A stretch of DNA of 7,003 bases, from assembly GCA_025450615.1 (NCBI GenBank), contig JANWHC010000033.1, positions 1 to 7,003 of the forward strand, given 5' to 3'. Below are positions 5,180 to 7,003 of this stretch, one piece after another (the first letter of the stretch is position 1; each line of letters opens with the position of its first letter). The translations under genes and the position numbers were made by a program. This stretch comes from Minisyncoccota bacterium. GTDB lineage: Bacteria; Patescibacteriota; Minisyncoccia; Phycocordibacterales; DATDWN01. Under the pieces are notes generated by a model. That model worked only from the letters and a program-made list of their open reading frames with translations. It made no database searches and was not told the DNA's origin.

Positions 5180-5944
5180 ATGCATATGGAAGATGAAGAA
5201 AAGATGGATGAAAATACACGAGGGCATCTCCACCCCTTAAGCATTGTCCTGTTCGATATAAATAAAATTTTTACGGAAATGGGTTTTACTGTAGCATCGG
5301 GACCGGAAATCGAAACAGAATTTTACAATTTCGACTCACTAAATATTCCAGAACATCACCCAGCGCGCGACATGTGGGATACTTTTTGGTTAAAACCACT
5401 AAACGCAAAAAAACTTCTCCGAACGCACACTTCTCCGGTACAAGTGCGTTTTATGGAGAAGAATAAGCCACCACTTCGCATTATTGCTCCAGGCAAGGTC
5501 TTTCGTCATGAAGCTACGGACGCAACTCATGAGGCTCAATTTTACCAGTTAGAGGGCTTGGTAGTTGGTGAAAACATTTCACTAGCAAATCTTAAGGGGA
5601 CATTAGAAGAATTTTTCGAGAAATTTTTCGGAAAGAAAACAGGACTAAGGCTTCGACCAAGTTATTTTCCTTTCGTAGAACCAGGAGTTGAGATCGATAT
5701 GACTTGTTTTAAATGTGACGGCAAAAATCCAGAGTGTAATGTTTGCAAAGGCACAGGATTTATTGAAATCATGGGCGCAGGAGTTGTGCATCCAAAAGTC
5801 TTGGAAAGTTCTGGTATTGATTCCAAAAAATATTCTGGCTTCGCTTTCGGTTGCGGTATCGACAGAATCACAATGCTGAAATATGGCATTGAGGATGTGC
5901 GACTTTTGTATCAAGGAGATTTGCGATTAGTTAATCAATTCTAA
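5180..5944 (+). CDS. pheS: Phenylalanyl-tRNA synthetase alpha chain, lacking the N-terminal coiled coil
   Basis: PheS is the catalytic chain of the alpha2-beta2 PheRS that charges tRNA-Phe. The class-II core is intact: GHLHPL (15-20), GPEIETEFYNFDSLN with HHPARDMWDTFW (41-70), motif 2 FRHEATDATHEAQFYQLEG (108-126), PSYFPFVEPGVEID (160-173) and motif 3 GFAFGCGIDRITMLKYG (220-236). CFKC (176-179) and CNVC (186-189) form a likely zinc knuckle in a loop that also carries cysteines in some other bacterial PheS. At 254 aa it lacks the roughly 80-100 residue N-terminal coiled coil that contacts tRNA in the usual form (E. coli 327 aa). A TGA at 5171-5173 blocks any longer frame, and a divergent gene fills the space upstream. 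The ATG at 5186 is an alternative start better placed relative to the promoter. The DUF1653 gene follows after 1 nt. Confidence 0.95.
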   Translation: MHMEDEEKMDENTRGHLHPLSIVLFDINKIFTEMGFTVASGPEIETEFYNFDSLNIPEHHPARDMWDTFWLKPLNAKKLLRTHTSPVQVRFMEKNKPPLRIIAPGKVFRHEATDATHEAQFYQLEGLVVGENISLANLKGTLEEFFEKFFGKKTGLRLRPSYFPFVEPGVEIDMTCFKCDGKNPECNVCKGTGFIEIMGAGVVHPKVLESSGIDSKKYSGFAFGCGIDRITMLKYGIEDVRLLYQGDLRLVNQF

Positions 5945-5945
5945 A

Positions 5946-6167
5946 ATGATAAAGCCTGGAATCTACAAACATTCTAAAAAAGGAAATCTTTACAAAGTTC
6001 ATTTTGTTGCTAAACACTCTGAAACTTTGGAGGATTTGGTAGTGTATGAGGCATTGTACGAAAACAAAAATTCAAAGTACTGGGTAAGACCAGTAGCTAT
6101 GTGGGAAGAAATTGTTGAAGTAAATGGTGAAAAAGTAGCACGATTTGTGTTTGTAAGAGAAGAATAA
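5946..6167 (+). CDS. DUF1653 family protein
   Basis: This 73-aa protein matches the DUF1653 pattern from memory: PGIYKHSKKGNLYKVHFVAK, then the signature HSETLEDLVVYEALY (residues 24-38), then YWVRPVAMWEE. It is a small, probably all-beta domain with no membrane segment, and its biochemical role is not known to me. It sits inside the PheRS operon, 1 nt after pheS and 6 nt before pheT, so the three are almost certainly co-transcribed and perhaps translationally coupled. No Shine-Dalgarno sequence is seen. Its position suggests, but does not show, a link with aminoacylation or simply with the constitutive expression of the operon. The stop codon is TAA. Confidence 0.85.
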   Translation: MIKPGIYKHSKKGNLYKVHFVAKHSETLEDLVVYEALYENKNSKYWVRPVAMWEEIVEVNGEKVARFVFVREE

Positions 6168-6173
6168 AAATTT

Positions 6174-7003
6174 ATGAAAGTAAGTTACAAATGGTTACAA
6201 GATTATATAGAAGAGCCATTACCAGCTGTAGAAAAAGTTGTAGACGCTTTAACCATGCACGCTTTTGAAGTTGAAGGAGTTGAAAAGAAAGGCGGGGATA
6301 GTGTTCTGGACGTGAAAGTTTTACCAAACCGGTCTCACGATTGTTTGTCGCATTACGGTATCGCATCCGAAATCGCTAGTATTTTAGAACTGACAAGAAA
6401 ACCACTTTTACCGAAAGTTTCTTTAACAAAAACAGAGAAGCTCTCCAAAGTTTCTATAAGTACAAAATCTTGTGACAGAGGAGTCGCCGTTTATATTACA
6501 GATCTTCAAGTTGGAGAAAGCCCTTCATTTATAAAAGAAAGATTACAAAGTGTTGGTCAAAAGCCTATTAACAACGTAGTAGATATTACAAACTACCTGA
6601 TGCTTTCTTTCGGCCAGCCGACTCATGCTTTTGATTTAGGAAAACTTTCACCCAACAAAAAGGAAAGTTATGAGTTAAATATTCGTGATGCAAAAAACGG
6701 TGAGAAATTAAAATTACTAAACGGAAAAGAAGTTGAGCTTACATCGAGTATGTGTGTTTTAGCTGATACCGAAAAAGTTTTGGACGTTGCTGGAGTAATG
6801 GGCGGGTTAGAATCTTCTGTCACAAAAGAAACAAAAGAAATCCTACTTACACTATGCCATTTTGATTCTGTGAGTGTTAGAAAAACTTCGCAGGCTTTAG
6901 GACTTCGTACTGATGCTTCGCATAGATTTGAAAACAATATTTCGTCTAGCTTGATCGACAGAGTTTTACCTTACGCTCTAGAGCTTATTTCTGAACTCGC
7001 AGA
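6174..7003 (+). CDS. pheT: Phenylalanyl-tRNA synthetase beta chain, partial, apparently without the OB-fold domain
   Basis: The gene starts at the ATG at 6174 and runs off the window after 276 codons. The N-terminus MKVSYKWLQDYI and HAFEVEGVE (29-37) match the B1 module of PheT. In the usual bacterial protein about 110-115 residues of OB-fold (EMAP-like, tRNA-binding) domain follow. Here the sequence goes almost directly to LDVKVLPNRSHDCLSHYGIA (45-64), which corresponds to the segment after that domain. The B3/B4 editing region is present: INNVVDITNYLMLSFGQPTHAFD (132-154) and VAGVMGGLESSVTKETKEI (205-223), then LGLRTDASHRFEN (242-254). This region clears mischarged Tyr-tRNA-Phe in known enzymes. 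The inactive synthetase-like core and the C-terminal anticodon-binding domain would lie outside the window. The start is 6 nt after the DUF1653 stop. Confidence 0.94.
   Translation, partial: MKVSYKWLQDYIEEPLPAVEKVVDALTMHAFEVEGVEKKGGDSVLDVKVLPNRSHDCLSHYGIASEIASILELTRKPLLPKVSLTKTEKLSKVSISTKSCDRGVAVYITDLQVGESPSFIKERLQSVGQKPINNVVDITNYLMLSFGQPTHAFDLGKLSPNKKESYELNIRDAKNGEKLKLLNGKEVELTSSMCVLADTEKVLDVAGVMGGLESSVTKETKEILLTLCHFDSVSVRKTSQALGLRTDASHRFENNISSSLIDRVLPYALELISELA

Noticed and set aside
5171..5182. Reading the TGA at 5171-5173 as glycine to extend PheS upstream
   Set aside because: No other gene in the window shows an in-frame TGA, the stretch contains the pheS promoter, and less than 70 bp separates it from the divergent gene, too little for the missing coiled coil.
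1..7003. CRISPR array, insertion sequence, phage or defence system
   Set aside because: No regularly spaced direct repeats, transposase or integrase motifs, or terminal inverted repeats were found. The coding content is core translation genes plus envelope-type proteins.

Overview
The window looks like a stretch of a small, AT-rich bacterial genome of the Candidate Phyla Radiation (Patescibacteria, Parcubacteria-like). This is inferred from gene content, not from a database search. The core translation proteins are compact: RF1 has 325 aa, EF-Ts 161 aa, PheS 254 aa without its N-terminal coiled coil, and PheT seems to lack its OB-fold domain. Genes are tightly packed, most starts have no Shine-Dalgarno sequence, and small membrane-anchored proteins of unknown role sit between them. 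All eight complete genes end in TAA (six) or TAG (two). None has an in-frame TGA, so the standard bacterial code fits.

Layout. Positions 1-98 are non-coding, with a small hairpin and the prfA promoter. A plus-strand translation block follows: prfA (99-1076), rpsB (1116-1865), tsf (1920-2405) and an unrecognised small membrane protein (2415-2777). prfA, rpsB and tsf each have a -10-like hexamer only 5-8 nt before the ATG, which suggests leaderless or nearly leaderless mRNAs. Positions 2778-2908 are non-coding and rich in hairpins. They end in a perfect 12-bp bidirectional terminator shared with tRNA-Thr(UGU), which is read from the minus strand (2909-2984, CCA encoded).

The middle is on the minus strand: a membrane-anchored thioredoxin-fold protein (3034-3732) and, upstream of it in transcription order, a membrane family-2 glycosyltransferase (3865-5112). 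A 132-bp gap with a long imperfect palindrome separates them. The glycosyltransferase is divergent from pheS, with back-to-back promoters in a gap of under 70 bp.

The right end is a plus-strand operon: pheS (5180-5944), a DUF1653 gene (5946-6167) and pheT (6174 to beyond the edge), with gaps of 1 and 6 nt. The two synthetase chains would form a reduced phenylalanyl-tRNA synthetase that lacks two accessory modules.

The least ordinary signals are the reduced PheRS with DUF1653 between its subunit genes, the close spacing of -10 elements to start codons, a second degenerate copy of the tRNA-Thr 3' end beside the tRNA, and intergenic palindromes interrupted by opposed GA dinucleotides. I found no CRISPR array, transposon, phage gene or defence system.
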